NCBI RefSeq assembly: GCF_963678635.1
Contig: NC_087064.1
Span: forward strand, 32,526,369-32,590,368
DNA from: Symsagittifera roscoffensis
Lineage: Eukaryota > Xenacoelomorpha > Acoela > Convolutidae
Length of the DNA stretch: 64,000 bases
Direction of reading: 5' to 3'
Positions within the stretch are counted from its first letter, which is position 1; each line of letters begins with the position of its first letter. Under the pieces are notes generated by a model. It worked only from the letters and a program-made list of their open reading frames with translations. It did not search any database and was not told where the DNA came from. Below, piece after piece: positions 11,161 through 24,010 of this stretch. The translations under genes were made by a program, and so were the position numbers.

Positions 11161-13645
11161 GAGATCTGTTGAGACTACCGAAATGAGGATTAGGACTGAA
11201 ATGAGTAGTGAACTAAGCAGTTGAATTAGGGTTGCAATTTGTGAAATTGTTCTTATATTTCGAAATTACTCAATGGAGTAGCCCTCTCAAAGAAATTTCA
11301 TTATACTCTCGCTTATTGGAATAGAATTGATGAACACAGAGCTGCTAAACTCTGACTTCAGTCAGCAAATCTTAAAATGATTCAGTTACTCATGGTAATT
11401 TTTTGATATTTAAAATTTAAGATACCTTGAAAAAAACCTAAAATATGTTTTTAATAATTATGATTTCACCTGTCAGAAAAATCTCGCAGTTTGTTTTCAA
11501 TAAATTTTATGTTTCGTTACTTCATAAAAACTCCCCTCTCACCATTTGAGGTTTTGTATTGGACTGTTTTGTATGGGACTGTTTTGAACAGACACGTAAG
11601 GTAGCTTTTCAAAAATGATGACAAATAAGTTAAGTTTTGATGACAAATAAGTTTTGATGACAAATAAATTAACCCAATTATGATTAATATACCGTAAATT
11701 AAGTTGTAGCGAAGTTAAGTTGAATAACGTTGATCTCAACCTGATCATGCTTTTAACAGCACTTCCTGAAACCTGTTTGGAAGCTGAGTGAATGACTAAG
11801 ATTGGAGTAACAAACAGAGTGGACGAAAAAGTAGTGGAGGAAGAAGAAAAAGATAGACTAACAAACAGATTTTTTTTCCTTTAGATTATCTTATGAAAGG
11901 TGCCTCTTGGACTTATTGTTTCGACCATTGAAAATGGGAATGAAATTTGTATTCTGGTGTGTTTTAGTTTTTTTCTTTTAGTTTTCGACGCAAAATGAAT
12001 CACCCCAAATAATCATCGTACTGGGTTGAGTGATATATCATACTGAAGCCCTTAAATTTTTCAGGGGTCGAGAAAAACAGGTTTGAAAGTTTTGATTTTT
12101 TGTCTAATTTTGAGCGACGAAAGCAGGCTTATTTATGCTTAATTTAGGCCGTTTAAAATTGCTCAATAATGCTTAACATTAATTTTACTCGAGTACGGTT
12201 TGCCTATGTTGTCCGGCTCGCCTATATTACTATGTCTGTCGAATATGCCACAAAATTATAGTTTTATGTCATATCATTTTATCACACCACGCAGAAAAAG
12301 CTACACTGATTTGAAAAAAAAACTGATTTCTAGTAGATTTTTGAAGACTATGATCGGATCATTCTATGCTATTTGCACTATAACCGGCGTTCCTTGTGCT
12401 ATTATAATTTTGTAATTTAAAAAAAATGAGTGAGAATTTTCCATGCTAAGCTTGCGCATTGATAACGTAGTCCAGAGAGATTCAACTATCCTTCTGATCT
12501 AATTAAACGTCATCTAATTAAACGTACAAGTTAAACGTACAAATTTCTACCATATCTTCAGAAAAAAAGGTTTTTTTCTTTTTTCTCAAATTATCCTCAG
12601 TTAGGCATAAAAGAATCCAATGGCCTTAGAAAAAAAATAAATAAAACAAAATGAAAAAAATTTTGAAATTTTTTGTTAATACTTTTTTCATATTTTGCAC
12701 TAAAATTTCAAAACTTTTTTGAAAGAAATTTTTAGCCAGGCAAAAGTTGAATGAAGCTTCCAAAACTAGTTTTCGTTTTAGTAAAACCATATTTTTTGGC
12801 CTCAATTTCTAATTTTTATATTCAACAAACGGTACTCAATTGCTCGCTCGAAAAAAGGCGAAAAATCGAAAACTTCAAACCGGTTTTTTAAGGTACTTTT
12901 TTGGAAATTTTTTCTACTTCCTTCGAATCATGAATAGAGAGGTTTTACTACGATATATCACTCGACCGTGTATGATGGTTGTTTTTAGTACCTGATTTTG
13001 CGTGGAAAAGAAAAGGTTTATAAAAAACTAAAACACACCCGAGTACAAAGTTCCTCCCCATTTTCAATGTTCGCAACAAAAAAGCGTCTACTTTTATTGA
13101 AATGATTTCAAAGAAGGATTACAAGTTCACTTAGGTTTTTATAACGCATATATATCACACTATGAATATATTGAGTTAACCAACTTTGAAACCCCTGACT
13201 TTCAAAAAAACAGTAACAGGGAAATGTTTTTTTTAATAACAGGTAGAACAACAGTAGAAATTGTAGTTTACATTTTTCAGAAGAAAATTTAGAAAAAGTT
13301 AAATAAAAAACGAAAATGGAATTTGTCTGAAGGAAAAAAACTACTCGAGTGCAATTTTTATCGCTTAAAGAATTTTTTGTCGTATCGCGTTTTTATCAGC
13401 TTACTTTTTCCATTCTTTTGGAGAAACATTGAATTTTTGCTAGAAAAACCTATTTTTGTCCTTATAAGCACTCTTACTTTATCTATAATTGGTTTAATTT
13501 GCATAATTTGGTCTGGAATTGAAAAAGAAGAACAACAGAGTCGTTTTTAGAACAAAGTGATACATTTTTGAAAGGTAAAGAGTTGTGTAACATCGATTGT
13601 GACTATGTTTTACGCTTCAACAGTTTTGCAGTTTCAGTCACTGGG
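11161..13645. other. Gene-free AT-rich region with old repeats
   Basis: No supported gene. Three near-copies of gatgacaaataagtttt lie in tandem at 11617-11671, and two copies of ggactgttttgtat at about 11562-11590. Phrases such as gatatatcactcgac (about 12952) are diverged relatives of the gatatatcagtcaacc box that recurs in the tandem array at 18236, 21638 and 24389, so this region probably holds ancient members of that repeat. A 75-codon open stretch at 13323 opens on TTG and is not credible. Confidence 0.6.
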
Positions 13646-13652
13646 GACCGAT

Positions 13653-14014
13653 CGTTTAGCAGATCAATCTTTTAGCATAAAAAGTGAAAAATGAGTCTTA
13701 TAGCAGACCAACGTAAAAAAAAAGTGATGGATGATTGATTGACAGACTCAAAAAGACGCTCAGTCTGGGGCCAAGCTTCCCCAATTCAGACAATTAGCTC
13801 GCAATTTGTCAACAAATTTATCCACTTCAAAAACACAACAGTCTCAATTAGCAGCAAAACAAAGGTTTACGCGCACAATAACACTCGTGTTGAATTGAAG
13901 CGCAGCGGAGCAAGCGGTTGCTAATCGCCAATGCCGCGTTTGAAGTTAGCTATCACACTTTATAATTGTTCTGAGTCTGCTAAAGAACCCGTCTGCTAAA
14001 AAACCGGTCTGCTA
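13653..14014. mobile_element. MITE family C (TTAGCAGAYC ends), copy 1
   Basis: Left end tttagcagatcaatc (13655) and right end ccggtctgctaag (about 14002-14014) are inverted versions of TTAGCAGAYC. The interior is the reverse complement of the elements at 20770 and 23641, including the gcgcacaataacactcgtgttg block and the cgcgtttgaagttagctatcac block. It has no coding capacity and is a non-autonomous DNA element. Confidence 0.65.
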
Positions 14015-14164
14015 AGACCTAGCACCTCAGGCACTAAAGGATATTCGTTCCTTCTATTAAAGCAAAATTCAAACAAATTGGGCTGCTTCTTGAAATTACC
14101 GCCCATCAATTTGGAATGTCTTCTAGTTTACGGCCTACACGCACCCAGTAAAAAGAGAAACCAA

Positions 14165-15135
14165 TAAATTATAACGGATTTTTATTGTCAGTCTCCATAA
14201 ATTTCAGAGAGAATTGATTATAATTGATTAGAAATAAATTATAATGATAATATTTTTCGAAACAATAAAAGTCATTATAATCGTTTTTAATCGATTATAA
14301 TCGAATACTTTTTGAAAAAAAAATTCTCAAATTTTATTGAATTATAATCCATTATAATGGATTATAATCCATTATTATTCAACAATTGTGTCAACGCTTC
14401 ATTTAATTTTGTTTTTGTTTTGTTTTGTGTGCTTTTCAGTTGATTACCGAAATAAAAGAAACTGTAATTTTGTACTAATAGCCAGGGGCGGTTTTACAGG
14501 TGGGGGCTGGGGTTTCCCCCTTGAACTATCTTGAGATATCCATTTTTGGTGACGGAGACTAAATTTTTCTAAAGGCGCCTTTGGTGCCAATACATATACT
14601 AATTTTAAGGGGGGAGAGCGCGCCAAAAAAAGCAATTTTTAGATCATAATTTTCCAAAAATTGTTTAAGAACGCCTTTTTGGCCTGTTTTTTCATAATAT
14701 TGCCTGCGGCGCAGAAAATTTGATCAACATGGGGTCTCTGTAGTGAGTTACCTATGCTCACAAAATCAATTTGGTCAACCTAAAAAAAGATCGACAAAAT
14801 CCCCCGAGAAAGTCCTTGATCCGTCCCTGCTTATAGCTTAACTTACATTAGATTTGATTTTTATTTTATTTTCATGCAGAATAGCTAAATTATAACCCAT
14901 AAAAATTGATTTTTTTGTGAGGTAACATTCTGATAGAAAAAGGGATTATAATCTATTATAATAGATTATAAGAGATTTTCGGAAAACCTATAATCAATTA
15001 TAATTGATTATAAATTAATAAAATGTCACCAAAAATGTTATCATTATAATGGATTATAAATCGTTTCAACATCTAAAATTGGCGCTTATAATTAGTTATA
15101 ATTTTGCTAAGACTAATTATAATATAATCGATTAT
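14165..15135. repeat. Two clusters of ATTATAAT palindromes flanking a hAT-type MITE
   Basis: About eight copies of (A/T)TTATAAT, often paired as self-complementary units such as attataatggattataat, occur at 14165-14380. About eleven more occur at 14940-15135. The space between them is largely the inserted element at 14483-14829. The arrangement looks like an older element with palindromic subterminal repeats at both ends that later received the hAT MITE. A similar cattataatcgattataat recurs at about 40631, again beside a cggatct-type end. Confidence 0.55.
14483..14829. mobile_element. hAT-type MITE with 8-bp target duplication
   Basis: Starts caggggcgg and ends ccgtccctg, so the terminal repeats CAGGG(G/A)CGG are inverted. 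The flanks are ctaatagc (14475-14482) and cttatagc (14830-14837), an 8-bp duplication with one mismatch; 8-bp TSDs and CAGGG ends are hallmarks of hAT transposons. No transposase remains. Confidence 0.8.
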
Positions 15136-16299
15136 TTTCTTTTTTTTACAGAGTGCGGGTAGTACCATTGCTGTTAGAAAACGAAAACATTATTTGTCTC
15201 AACAGTTTGCAAACAAATTGGCAGTTTCCAACAATTATTGATTAAAATAAAACTGCTCGCATATCTAGGTAAAACCCAGAACGTTTCCACTGCCTCTTAT
15301 CCAAATCGAGTAGAATTTGGCAAAAATATATATATTGAAAAACTATCAATTTTGGACAAAATCAAAAATCAAGTGTGAAAATTCAAGTTAGGAAATTAAT
15401 ACGACTGATTAGTTTAGCCACCCTCAATTCAATTTGGAAGGATTTTGTTGTGAGGGATAGTTTGCCATGCATAAAAAGTTCGCGTACCGCTTTTAGCATT
15501 ATATCTTCAATGGGGTATAAAAAATAAACATTTTATTAAAAACTATTGTTTCGATCGCCGATAATTGACTGAATAAAAAACCACGCCAGGCATTTATATT
15601 CCACTTTCGTCAGATGAATTTTTTGGTGACTGTGATATCGTCATAAGATGAAATAGGATAGTTCAATTTCATTATGACGGTTAATAGCCAATAGAAGTTT
15701 CATAAAGCTTGAAACAAATCAAACTGCTTTTGGCCTATTTCAAGGTTTGAAAACGTTAAAATTATTAAACGTGGTTGTGGAAAAAAAATTTTTGGCATTA
15801 AATTGGACAGCAGTTTTTGTTAAAGTATTTAATTTACTTGCACTGGTATAAACTGCTCTTTTGCTTCAAGAACTGTTGTTAATGTGCCCAAATTCATTTC
15901 CTGAAGGTTTTAAAAACTTACTTTGTTTGCACTGCAAAAAAATTCTTTTTTGTTTAAGCACTAGTATTAAAAATACACACATTTTTTTTTGAAGAAAAAC
16001 ATGAAAACTGCGAACCTGACTTGTCAAAAAACGCAGAAAAAAAACAATATTCGGCAGCATCTCTTTGATTCAATCGACGGGGATCCAAAAAAAAACTTGA
16101 AAAAAAAAACAAAATTTTTCGCTCAAACTCTTCTCGCTCCCCCTACATAAATTATGACAACTCTGGGGGCGCCAATCAAACGAGAAAATAAATTTATGCT
16201 TCGAATGCCAAAAAGCGTTAGAAAAGTGGCAAACATGGGCAGAAAGCGTTAAAGGGCAGCTGTTGACTTGCAATTTGAAAATAGAGGACTGGGTAGATT
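15136..16299. other. Gene-free AT-rich region
   Basis: Nothing coding is supported. About 15510-15590 is a reverse-complement partial copy of the element seen at 31862 (shared gatcgccgataattgactga and gggtataaaaaataaac blocks). The rest is featureless AT-rich sequence with homopolymer A and T runs. Confidence 0.55.
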
Positions 16300-19200
16300 A
16301 AAAACAACACTAGTCACTGGTCACAGAGCTTCCGTCATTTTTTGTTCACAATGTTTTTATTGCCATCGTTGTTTATTTGTGTCGCTCGGATATTAGCAAT
16401 CTTGTAACACAAATTTCTATATCTTTAAACATTCAAAAATAATAAAATATCAAATCAAAACTTTTTTATATAAACGAAAAAAAAGCATTCACAGTAACCG
16501 TACAAAAAAATTGAATTTCACAACCGGGTCTTGATTTCAAAGTTTTTACGGTTCCCGAGTTTGCGAGACAATAAAAAGTCAGTGATCATTTTTTGGAGCG
16601 ATTATTTAGCCGCTTAAAAAATCGAATATTTTTATTGTAAAATCATAATTAAAGAGGCTTTCTTTAATTTGTTTTATTAAGATCTTTTGAATATCTTTTT
16701 TATAGATTCTAAAAAATTAAACATTGTTTTGAGCTAATAGTTACCTCTATTTCTATTTACGCAATTTTTGCTTTTTACCGAAAATTTGAGCTGATTATGA
16801 ATATGTCTTCTACGTATGTTATAAGCCCAAACCTAAAATGCATACAAACATAGAAAAAGTTCGGTTAATTTTTTAACGCAAAATTCATACTTGAGGGGGG
16901 CTTATAGCAATTAATTTTTTTTTAAAAAAATCTTTTTTACACAACGTAAAAATATATATCCATTGTGTTGAGCTCAGTTTCAAAAAAATATATATATATA
17001 TATTAATGAAAACTAGTTTTTAGTGGAACTATTTCAATAGTTGTCTCATTTTAAGGAGGTACAATTTCATATCCTGCTTATTAGAGTTTGTTTTTTTGGA
17101 AAACTCGTTAATTTTTCTGCAAATTAATACGGTTTTAGACGTAAAGTTTGCTTGATAATCTTTCTCTCCCACCGACATAAGCACGAACAAAAAACTTAAG
17201 CGTTGCTTTTTGCAGTTTTTTCTGCTGATATTTTCTACGGTACTTGCTGAATTTTTTAAAAGTCATCCACGAAAGCTTGCAAGCAAGGGACGCAGTTTCT
17301 GAGAAAAACAACATTGTGTGAACATCCTTTGTAAGACACGCAAAAAAAATGGCGCTTTTTTGCTGATCTTAGCTCGTTTTTGGCGAACTCTGCTCATGTA
17401 TAGAAGAATTAGCACATCAGTAAAAGTTGTTTGGAAGTAAAACGAAATCAACAATTTTGACGTCAAAAACTATAAATGCTAAAGAATGTCTTGTTCCTCT
17501 ATATCAACGGAAAATTAAAAAAATATATTATGATGTAATTTTTTTAGATATAAAAAACTAGAAGAAATAGGTTTTAAAGCAAACGGCCATTTTTAAAACC
17601 GCTTTTCTCAAAAATTCAGATGAAAAAATCAAATTCTACAACCAGACATGATGTCAGTGTTTTTACTGTTCAAGAAAATGCAAGTCAGTAAAAACAGCTT
17701 GATCTTTTTTGGAGCAATTCTTTAGCTTGTTGAAATGTTCTGATAATTTTTTTATAATTTATTCTGGGGGAGCGTTTTCTCTAACTGATTGAACACAATT
17801 AAAAAAAAATGCGCGACAATCAAAGCACAGTTTAAGCCCCTAGTGTTGCATTGGACTTTGTTTGGCTTAAGATAATTAATTTGCTTTTGATTATCTAAAA
17901 TTGTGATACCTCATTTCGTGTTTCTCAGAAGTGCAAATTCTAGTTTAAACAGAACTTTTTGGCTCCGACTACTGCAAATGGCGGGAACTCTGTCTTCGCA
18001 TGGGTTTTTTATCATTCGATTTTACGGAAAAATCAGATATCAGCGATAGCAAATAGAATGAATTGTTGGTATACCAAATAAAGCCGTATTAGCTGTGATT
18101 CGTTTAATTCTGAAAAATTATTCTTAAGGATTCTAAAACTTTGAAAGAAATTTCAATACAATTTTTCTCGGCACTAGGAAAAAATTTTTACAATTTTTTG
18201 AAAATGTTTAAGCCCCGGGTAAAAAGTTTTTAACATGATATATCAGTCAACCTATGCTGATAGTTATCTCTTGTATCTAATTTTACGCTTCTTTGACTGT
18301 AAAAAAATTTTGAAAGCCAAAACCCTATTCGGCAAAAACTGAAATTTTTGTGAAATAACTTCTGCGTTTTTTTTGGAGCCACTTATTGTTGGTTACACCC
18401 AGGTCACTATCGCTCTACTCCGATGTATGTTTCCGCAAAATACGACGCAAGTTTTTTTTTTAGTCTGGCCTGAGCATTCTGTTTTTTTTTGCACAGCAAC
18501 CGGCAATTGCTGCTGTGGTATTTTATTCAGCCATAAAAAAAGAAATCAAAAAATCAACTATAATTTAGGAGAAAAAAGCCTATGACAATTATCCATTTTG
18601 TTTTGTCGAATATCTTTTTCAGATGAATGTTTAGTTTTCTCTAATTTTAAACTTTTTTATTTCAAAATCTTTTGTATTGACAGATAAGTTTTTAATATCG
18701 ATTGATGACTTGTTGGCTTGTTACCCCAAAAACGCGTAACACAAGTCCGTTTTCACTTTTAAAGTGATCAAAGTGACTTATTCTTTTCATTTTGATCAGA
18801 GAAAAACCGTGTCTCTCTGTGTCTATCTTTCCCTGTAACAAATTAACAATTCAGAGAGCGCTTGTCAAATGAGGAGGTAAAACAACACCGATGACTGGTC
18901 ACCGAGTATCCGTTGTTTTATTCAATTTTTTTTTCTGTTTCTTTTATTCTTTTATGAGTCGCTTGTTTACGAGCAGTCTTACATCAAAAATATTCCAGCA
19001 ATTTTTTTTGTGATAGACTAAACTATTTTACAAAACAGCATTGTATAACATATTTGATGTTAGCTTTCAATCAAACTCGAAAAAAAATGTTAAAGATCAA
19101 ACTTTACAACCGGGTTTTGATGTCAAAGTTTAACGATTCAGGAGTTTGTGAGCCAAAAAAACTGCCTGGTCATTTTTAGAGCAATGTTTTGGCCACTTGA

Positions 19201-19556
19201 AAAGTTCGGATAACTTTTTAACGGAGAGTTCATAATTGAAGAGTCTTTTCTTTTAGCTGACTTTTGTGAAAAGTTGTTTGTATACAATTCGAAAATTATG
19301 ATTTTAGTTGAGCTCAACTCTAAATAACTTACCAGTAAAAATTCGTTCTCGGTGAAATTATTTTTATATGCACTTCTTTTTGTCATTTAATATGCACCAG
19401 CGTCGCCTTTTGTCATATTTGCAGCGAATATTTTATGCTGTGCATCTAGATTTTTTAAAAAACCATCCCAAGATTTTTGCAGACCAAGGGATGCAAAATT
19501 GCTAATTTTGAGACAAACAACATTGTGTCAACTTTCTCGGTAATGTGCGGGAAAAA
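16300..19556. repeat. Older diverged units of the long-period tandem array
   Basis: Blocks recur in the same order: cactggtcac(a/c)gag near 16314 and ctggtcaccgag near 18894; acaaccgggt(c/t)ttgat with tttgcgagacaataaaa-like text near 16521, 17640 (weak) and 19109; acaacattgtgtgaac near 17309 and 19528. These match the younger units at 19557-25262 but are much more diverged. No ORF of note. Confidence 0.6.
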
Positions 19557-20419
19557 AAATCAGTTTAATCTCTCATTTCTAATCGTTTTTTGGTGATGTT
19601 TGCTTGTTCAAATAAAAAACAACATATCAATTAAAAATAGATTGAAAGTAAAACGAAAATAACAAGTTCGACGAGAAAAAAATCAAAATTGGCAAGCAAT
19701 ATCTTGTTCTTTTTTATTTTTGAAAAACTTTTTTTTGAATATTTTAAAATAGAAAAAGTAGATTTTACAGCAACCGGTAATTTTGTTTAACTGTTTTTTG
19801 AAAAGTTCAGATACACCTATTGACTAATTTTACAACCAGAATTTGCTTCAAAGATTTACGGTTCTCGATTTTGCGAGACAATAAAAACTGCATAATCATT
19901 TTTTGGAGCGATTGTTTAGCCGCTTAAAAATTTTACGGAAAAGTCATGTTCGAAAAGATTTTTTTAAAATTAATTTCTGTAAATATCTTTTTTACACATT
20001 CTGAAAATTTAACAGTTGTGTTGAGCTCAATTTAAGCAAAGTTTTCTGCGAAAAATCCTTCTCAGTGAATTGTTATTAGTTACCCCTTTTTATGGTTTCT
20101 TCAATTTGTTGAATTATAGCGAAATTTTGAGCTGTTTATGAATGTCTACGTATGTTATAAGCCCAGGCCTAATTTACATAGAAACTGAAACATATTTTAA
20201 GAGTGTTATTTTTGTTTTTATTTATGCATGTCAAATACTCACTGATGCAACATGCGGATGTCATACCTGATCCTGCAGTTTTAACAATCAATCTTAGCGG
20301 TGTGTCGTTCAAAAGCCATTTTGACTGAAGCCTTGAAAAATTTTAAATTGAACATCTTATCGACTGGCTGAAAAAATCGGAACACCAAATCCATTTTTTT
20401 GTTTAAAAAAAAAACCTTA

Positions 20420-20580
20420 GACCAAGTTAACTTCCTCCTCTCCCCTTCAAATCATTTTGGGGGAATCTTACTTGGTTCTAAATGGGAGTTTTCAGACAAC
20501 TGGAATTGAGCATTTTACATGCAGCGCCCATTATATTCGGTTTGAATTAAAGGCTGGGGTGGATTATATTAACTTAGTCT
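20420..20580. mobile_element. MITE family A, copy 1
   Basis: Begins accaagttaacttcctcc, contains the cccctt...gggggaa hairpin and the tttacatgcagcgcccat core, and ends ggctggggtggattatattaactt. It shares order and ends with copies at 23273, 47161, 47751, 52847 and 53645. No coding capacity. Confidence 0.65.
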
Positions 20581-20769
20581 ATTGGGAGAAGCAGATGCTA
20601 GCTGGATACAAATTTTTTTACACAAAAGAAAAAAGCAAAGCCATTCTTAGGAACAATTAAGTGTTTGCGCGACAATCAGTGCACACTTGAACTCATTACA
20701 GATTGACGACTGTGTTTAGAACCTCATATGCTTAGATATTTAATTAGCTAGTTGATAGTTTAATTACTA

Positions 20770-21210
20770 TGGTGCTAGGAATTTACGCAGACCGGTTTTT
20801 TAGCAGACTCAGAACAATTATAAAGGGTGATAGCTGACTTCAAACGCGGCATGGGCGATTAGCGACCGCTTGATTTGCCCTTCATTTCAACTCTAGTGTT
20901 ATTGTGCGCGTCAAACTTTGTTTTGCCGCCAACTTAGACTGTTGTGTTTTTGATGTTGATAGTTTTGTTGTCAAATTATGAGATAATTGACCTAATTGGG
21001 GAAGCATGGGAAGTCTTTTTGAGTCTGTCAGTCAATCATCTATCTCTTTATTACTTTGGTCAAATTATGAGATAATTGACCTAATTGGGGATGCATGGGA
21101 AGTCTTTTTGAGTCTGTCAGTCAATCATCTATCTCTTTATTACTTTGGTATGCTAAAAGACTCAATTTTCAATTTTTATGCTAAAAAATTGATCTGCTAA
21201 ATTTTCGATC
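20770..21210. mobile_element. MITE family C, copy 2, with an internal 89-bp tandem duplication
   Basis: Left end gcagaccggttttttagcagac, right end gatctgctaaattttcgatcccc, the same two ends as the copy at 13653 in opposite orientation. The segment 20971-21059 (tcaaattatgagataattga...) is repeated at 21060-21148 with almost no change, so the duplication is recent. Confidence 0.65.
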
Positions 21211-23272
21211 CCCAATTCCTCGATTGCTCATATTTGTGCTTCTCAGAATTGCATACATAGTTTAAATAGAGTTCGAACAGAAATTTATAGCTCCGACTAC
21301 TGCAAATTGGAAGGAACTTTACTTTCGCATGGTTTTAATATTCGCTTTCAACGGAAATCAGATATAAGAGATATCAAATAAAATAATTAGACTGAAATAT
21401 CAAATAAGAATTTTAAGCTGTGTTTCGTTTAACTCTGAAAAACTATTCTTTAGTTTTCTAAGATTTTTAAACAAATTTCTATCCAATTTTTCTCGGAGTA
21501 CTAAAATTTATAATCAGATTTTTTTGACTGATCTAGCAAATAAAGTTTTCCAGTTTGTGATTAGGGCGAGTTTACAAAAACTTTAAAATTTAACTTTTTA
21601 AAAATAGTTAAAATCAAACAAAAAAGACTCCAACATGATATATCAGTCAACCTATGCTGATATATATCTAGCAAACGAAAACTAAAATATATGATTCGAA
21701 TCCAAAATAAAGATTTAGAAGCTGCGTTTTGCACTTTTTTGACAAAAAAAAAGAATTTTTCAAAATCAAATTATTAATCTACGAAAACATTCCGTTCAAC
21801 CTGATGCACAAAAAATTTAGCTTGAAAAAACAAAATTTGCAGTTTTCTTATGAAGCTAGTCTAAACAATCTGTGCTACTTGCACAGGGGTGTAGCAACTA
21901 TTATGCTTGCCGCTTAATAAGTGCAATTAAAATAATTAATCCGAAGGATGAAAGCCCATAAAACACACTAGTCAAGCATATAACAGAAAACAAACTATTA
22001 CCAAAACATAAATGATTTAATAATGAAATTTAAAAAATCAATTTTTTTTAGAGTTTATGTCAATTTTTTTTTAATTCTGAAAAATACGCCTATTACTCGT
22101 CGAAGCTGATTTCGCAAATTTTGAGCAAATGATGAAAAAGGCTAATTTTTTCAATCAGTTATCGTCACTTCAGTTTTATGGTTGGTAGTCTCTCGCTCCT
22201 CTGAGGTTTTTATTAGAAATTTTCCACAATTTTTTCGTTATTTTTAGGCAATAGATAACAGTACATAATGAAAGTCGCAATGAATACCAGCTCTTAGACT
22301 TTATAATAGAAAAAGTTGTGAGCGGCTGTAAGAATTCAACGTTTTTGGTCAAAAATTCAAAAATGTCTCTGATTTCTAATTTCTCTGATTTCTAATCGTT
22401 TTTTGGTGATGTTTGCTTGTTCAAATAAAAAACAACAAATCAAGTAAAAATAGATTGAAAGTGAAAAGAAACAAACAAGTTCGACGCGAAAAAATCAAAA
22501 TTGGCAAGCAATATCTTGTTCTTTTTTATTTTTGATATACTTTTCAAAAAAAAACTATCCAAAAAAATGATTTTTTTCAATATTTTAAAATAGAAAAAAA
22601 AGATTTTACAGCAACCGGTATTTTTGATAAACTGTTTTTTGAAAAGTTCAGATACACAAATTAACTAATTTTACAACCTGAATTTGTTTCAAAGATTTAC
22701 GGTTCTCAATTTTGCGAGACAATAAAAACTGCATAATCACTTTTTGGAGCGATTATTTAGCCGCTTAAAAATTTTACGGAAAAATTATGTTCAAAAAAAA
22801 ATTTTTTTAATTAGTTTTTATAAATAGCTTTTTTACACATACTGAAAACTTAACAGTTGTGTTGAGCTCAATTTAAGCAAAAATTTCTGCAAAAAATCGT
22901 TCTCGGTGAATTGTTATTAGTTAACTCTTTTCATGTTTTCCTCTATTTTTTGATTTTTAGCGAAATTTTGACCTGTTTATGAAAGTCTGCGTATGTTATA
23001 TACCCAGCCCTAATTTACATAGAAACTGAAACATATTTTAAAAGTGTTTTTTTTTTGTTTTTTGTTTTTATTTATGCATGTCAAATACTGACTATGCAAA
23101 ATGCGGATGTCATACCAGATCCTGCAGTTTTAACAATCAATCTTAGCGGTGTGTTGTTCAAAAGCCATTTTGAATGAAGCCTTGAAAATTTTTAAAATGA
23201 ACATCTTATCGACTGGCTGAAAAAATCGGAACACCAAATCCATTTTTTTGTTTTAAAAAAGAAAAAACCATA

Positions 23273-23433
23273 GACCAAGTTAACTTCCTCCTCTCCCCTT
23301 CAAATCATTTTGGGGGAATCTTACTTGGTTCTAAATGGGAGTTTTCAGACAATTGGAATTGAGCATTTTACATGCAGCGCCCATTATATTCGGTTTGAAT
23401 TAAAAGCTGGGGTGGATTATATTAACTTAGTCT
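23273..23433. mobile_element. MITE family A, copy 2 (inside the second tandem unit)
   Basis: Nearly identical to 20420-20580 and carried along by the 2.8-kb duplication, not inserted independently. Confidence 0.65.
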
Positions 23434-23640
23434 ATTGGGGGAAGCAGATGCTAGCTGGATACAAATCTTTTTACACAAAAGGAAAAAAGCAAAGCCCTTC
23501 ATAGGAACAAATAAGTGTTTGCGCGACAATCAGTGCACACTTGAACTCATTACAGATTGACGACTGTGTTTAGAACCTCATATGCTTAGATATTTAATTA
23601 GCTAGTTGATAGTTTAATTACTATGGTGCTAGGAATTTAC

Positions 23641-24010
23641 GCAGACCGGTTTTTTAGCAGACTCAGAACAATTATAAAGGGTGATAGCTGACTTCAAACG
23701 CGGAATGGGCGATTACCGACCGCTTGATTCGCTGCCCTTCATTTCAACACGAATCAAGCGGTCGCTAATCGCTCATTCCGCGTTTGAAGTCAGCTATCAC
23801 CCTTTATAATTATTCTGAGTCTGCTAAAAAACCGGTCTGCTTAAAAACCGGTCTGCTTAAAAAACCGGTCTGCTTAATTGGGGAAGCATGGGAAGTCTTT
23901 TTGAGACTGTCAGTCAATCATCTATCTCTTTATTACTTTGGTATGCTAAAAGACTCATTTTTCACTTTTTATGCTAAAAAAAGGATCTGCTAAACTTTCG
24001 AGCCCCATTT
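23641..24010. mobile_element. MITE family C, copy 3, rearranged into a 91-bp-arm foldback
   Basis: Bases 23641-23731 and 23750-23840 form near-perfect inverted arms around an 18-base centre, with about three mismatches. The arm begins gcagaccggttttttagcag. The arm is followed by three tandem aaaaccggtctgcttaa units (about 23828-23876) and then the ordinary right half of the family (ggaagcatgggaagtc to ggatctgctaaactttcg). The copy at 20770 lacks the foldback, so it arose after or during the tandem duplication. Confidence 0.75.

Noticed and set aside
10950-11186. 78-codon open stretch
   Set aside because: It is made almost entirely of undetermined bases in the assembly gap.
12200-12415. 71-codon open stretch with membrane-like residues
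   Set aside because: Composition is that of translated AT-rich DNA; no conserved motif or splice context.
13323-13550. 75-codon open stretch with a hydrophobic segment
   Set aside because: Starts at TTG, lies in repeat-rich AT DNA and shows no family resemblance.
14165-15135. CRISPR-like array of short repeats
   Set aside because: Spacing is irregular, units are 8-bp palindromes, and the context is eukaryotic with transposons.
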